From positions 1 through 64,000 of the forward strand of contig NZ_JACRAW010000079.1 in assembly GCF_016213215.1 (NCBI RefSeq): a stretch of 64,000 bases of DNA, read 5' to 3'. Under the pieces are notes generated by a model, which did not search any database, was not told where the DNA came from, and saw only the letters and a list, made by a program, of their open reading frames with translations. Below, in pieces: positions 61,896 through 64,000 of this stretch; within the stretch, counting starts at the first letter, position 1, and each line of letters opens with the position of its first letter. Source of the stretch: Bradyrhizobium sp. Its GTDB lineage: Bacteria; Pseudomonadota; Alphaproteobacteria; Rhizobiales; Xanthobacteraceae. A program made the translations under genes and the position numbers.

Positions 61896-63179
61896 TCACG
61901 CAAATTGCGGCTGCGGCGCGGTGCGCATGAGCCGGGCGCGCTCGGTGTTGGGCCAGAGCAGGAGCAGCCCGAGCAGGCCGGATGCGACCATGATGACGGC
62001 ATTGATGGTGAACCCGGTCATGTAGCCTTCCAGCAGCCCGCCCGCATGCTGGATCACGCTGCCCATCACCGACGGCGCGATGATGCCGGCAAGCGTGTAG
62101 ATCGCACCATAGATCGAGATCACCGCGCCGCGCTGCGACACCGGCGTGAATTCGCTGAGCATCGGTGCGCAAACCACGTAAATGGCGCCGCAAAGGCCCG
62201 AGCCGACGACAAGAAAGGCGATCTGCAGGCCCGCGCCGTGGACGTAAGGAAGAGCCGCCAGAATCAGTCCGCCGATCACGAGCGGGACCGAACCGACGAT
62301 GCCGCGCGCCGTGCGCGTGGAAAAGCCGCGCCCCATCATCGATTGCGACAGCCATCCCGACAGCATCACGACGACCGCGCCGAATACCCAGGGCAGGATC
62401 GAGATCCAGCCGGCATCCTTCTGCGAAAAACCGAGCCCCTTGACGATAAAGGGCGTGAACCAGGTCAGCCCCAGCGACAGCGCCCAATAGGCGCCGAACG
62501 TTGCCAGGCAGCAGCCGATGAAGGTGCGCGAGGTCAGAAGCTGCAGGTAGGGAATTTTCGGCTCGGCGGCCGTCGACATCGCCGTCTCGACCAACGGACC
62601 TTCCCTGCCGAGGAAGAGCCAGGCCACCACCCACAACAGGCCGACAACGCCGAGCGCGCCGAAAGCGTAGTGCCAGCTGTGATTGACGATCACCCAGTTG
62701 AGGGCAGGCACCGCCAGGATCACCCCGAAGGCGGAGCCCTGCGACACAACAGCGGTCGGCAGTGTGCGCTTCTCGTCGGGGAACCATTTGTAAATCGCAT
62801 GCAGCGCCACCGAAGCTGCCGGCCCCTCGCCGGCGCCCAGGATGATGCGGCAGACCAGGAGCGTGGTGAACCCGACCGTGCCCACCATCGGGAACTGCGA
62901 CACCGCCCAGATCAGGGCCAGCACCAGCAGCACCCAGCGCGTCTCGATCCTGTTGACGATGAAGCCGACCACGATGGCGGAGATCGAAAACAGGAGGAAG
63001 AATGAGGACCCGAGCAGGCCGAACTGCTCCGGCTCGAGCTTCAATTCCGTCATGATCGGCACGCCGGCAAGGCCGACGACGATCTTGTCGGCGAAGTTCA
63101 CCAGCATGAACAGGAACAGGAGAAAGGTGATCCTCCAGGCGCCCTTTGGCGTCTCCTTGGACGTCGGTCCTGCGTTCAT
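61896..63179 (-). CDS. MFS transporter, anion:cation symporter (ACS)-like
   Basis: 427 residues from the ATG at 63179 with GGGGGAG upstream. Twelve membrane helices: FLLFLFMLVNFADKIVVGLAGVP opens TM1. CRIILGAGEGPAASVALHAIYKWFPDEKRTLPTAV (motifs LGAGEGPA and KWFPDEKR) is the ACS signature for carriers of organic anions such as glucarate, phthalate or hydroxyphenylacetate. Isolated on the minus strand. Substrate unknown. Confidence 0.9.
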   Translation of the reverse strand: MNAGPTSKETPKGAWRITFLLFLFMLVNFADKIVVGLAGVPIMTELKLEPEQFGLLGSSFFLLFSISAIVVGFIVNRIETRWVLLVLALIWAVSQFPMVGTVGFTTLLVCRIILGAGEGPAASVALHAIYKWFPDEKRTLPTAVVSQGSAFGVILAVPALNWVIVNHSWHYAFGALGVVGLLWVVAWLFLGREGPLVETAMSTAAEPKIPYLQLLTSRTFIGCCLATFGAYWALSLGLTWFTPFIVKGLGFSQKDAGWISILPWVFGAVVVMLSGWLSQSMMGRGFSTRTARGIVGSVPLVIGGLILAALPYVHGAGLQIAFLVVGSGLCGAIYVVCAPMLSEFTPVSQRGAVISIYGAIYTLAGIIAPSVMGSVIQHAGGLLEGYMTGFTINAVIMVASGLLGLLLLWPNTERARLMRTAPQPQFA

Positions 63180-63430
63180 GAAGTCTCCCCCCGGTGTATT
63201 CTTTTGCAGGCGCTTTTCATTATTCTCGCCCATCGCGAAGCTAGCCATGGCTTCGCCGGCAACGCAACCTGCCATTTTGGCCGGTGATGTGCGCTGCAAC
63301 GCGCTTGGATGCGCTTGACCGGTGCCCAGATGCATTGCAGCACGATCACGATCGTGTCGGCATGGCACTGAGGTCGTGATCTGGCTGGATGGCCTTGTTA
63401 GGTTGCCCAGACAAAGCCAGGGAGTTGTTG

Positions 63431-64000
63431 ATGAGAAAGCAGATGCACTACCGCGCCGCCGTCGCCGTGTTCATGTTTTCCATGCTTGCGGCAGGGGGCA
63501 TCACCGCACAGGAGACCAAGGCGCCGGATTATGAGGCGATCGTCGCGTCCCCCGACCGCAGCGACGCCGACCGGCAAACCGACCAACGCCGCAAGCCGGC
63601 GAAGATGCTGGCCTTTATCGGAGTCAAGAGCGGGATGAAAGTCCTGGATATGGAGGCCAACGCCGGCTACAGCACGGAGCTGCTGGCGCGTGCCGTCGGT
63701 CCCGGCGGCACGGTCTATGCGCAGGATACGGCCGGGATTATCGAACGGTTCGTGAAAGACAAATTCGATCTACGCGCACAGAAACCCGCGATGAAGAACG
63801 TGGTGCACGTCATCAGGGATTTCGACGACCCGATCCCGCCGGATGTCAAAGGTCTCGACCTGATTACGTTCTTCTTTGCCTACCACGACGTGACTTACAT
63901 ACCGGTCGACCGCGCCACGATGAACAAGAAGATGTTTGCGGCCTTGAGGCCCGGCGGCTTTCTGGTGATCGCCGATCATTCCGCAAAAACGGGTGATGGC
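63431..64000 (+). CDS. Exported class I SAM methyltransferase-like protein, 3'-truncated by window edge
   Basis: 190 codons are present and the frame runs off the window. AGGGAG precedes the ATG at 63431. Signal peptide (RAAVAVFMFSMLAAGGITA). Motif I is unusual: KVLDMEANAGYSTELLARAVG, with the normal GxGxG replaced by EANAG. Later parts fit the fold: GGTVYAQDTAG, LDLITFFFAYHD, ALRPGGFLVIADHSA. A periplasmic SAM-type methyltransferase is odd because SAM is cytosolic, so the role may differ from methylation. Confidence 0.82.
   Translation, partial: MRKQMHYRAAVAVFMFSMLAAGGITAQETKAPDYEAIVASPDRSDADRQTDQRRKPAKMLAFIGVKSGMKVLDMEANAGYSTELLARAVGPGGTVYAQDTAGIIERFVKDKFDLRAQKPAMKNVVHVIRDFDDPIPPDVKGLDLITFFFAYHDVTYIPVDRATMNKKMFAALRPGGFLVIADHSAKTGDG

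Noticed and set aside
1..64000. tRNA or rRNA genes
   Set aside because: Scanned by eye for TTC-loop and acceptor patterns, including near the lepA boundaries; none seen. A covariance-model search would be decisive.

Overview
The window is GC-rich chromosomal DNA from an alphaproteobacterium, most likely Bradyrhizobium or a close relative in Nitrobacteraceae. This is inferred from the gene set (ABC importers for amino acids and ureido compounds, aromatic-acid CoA ligase, acyl-CoA dehydrogenases, several MFS carriers), the codon bias, and interspersed palindromic repeats typical of that group. No tRNA, rRNA, CRISPR or phage genes were seen.

Layout. 1-1614: 3' part of lepA. 1615-8104: a lower-GC insertion with exported proteins of unknown function, a broken nucleoside hydrolase and a truncated IS3-family element. 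It ends in a decayed second copy of the last 108 bp of lepA (8105-8211). 8288-12337: a PAS-GGDEF-EAL protein, an L,D-transpeptidase and the murein endopeptidase MepA. 12586-14748: modABC molybdate importer. 14749-15350: interspersed repeats, one of them highly structured. 15349-17326: small proteins, including a PilZ-like one. 17530-22327: livKHMGF branched-chain amino acid importer. 22632-23906: type II NADH dehydrogenase. 24124-26680: feruloyl-CoA synthetase-like ligase with a divergent MarR regulator and a perfect palindrome between them.

26946-37339 is a nitrogen-scavenging locus. It has allophanate hydrolase (atzF) on the plus strand. Facing it is a minus-strand operon of a dipeptide-type ABC importer (binding protein, two permeases, fused double ATPase), AtzG, AtzE, AtzH and a GntR regulator. 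The first steps of the known routes (cyanuric acid hydrolase, biuret hydrolase) are absent here, so the true imported substrate is open.

37536-48018: a UgpB-like binding protein, a three-gene two-component system, a FAD amino-acid dehydrogenase, an ECF sigma factor under a long dyad, an L,D-transpeptidase and an orphan amino-acid binding protein. 48253-54932: two acyl-CoA dehydrogenases, an AhpD/CMD-fold protein, two MFS carriers and a DUF938 methyltransferase. 55000-60346: vitamin B12 uptake, with btuCDF divergent from a TonB-dependent receptor preceded by a cobalamin riboswitch. 60622-64000: two more MFS carriers and the start of an exported methyltransferase.

The most notable signals are the duplicated lepA tail bounding the insertion, the atzFGEH-plus-importer locus with no known first enzyme, a mobile palindrome translated into the linker of the fused ATPase, and the structured repeat at 14976-15350. 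All assignments come from reading the sequence. No database search was possible.
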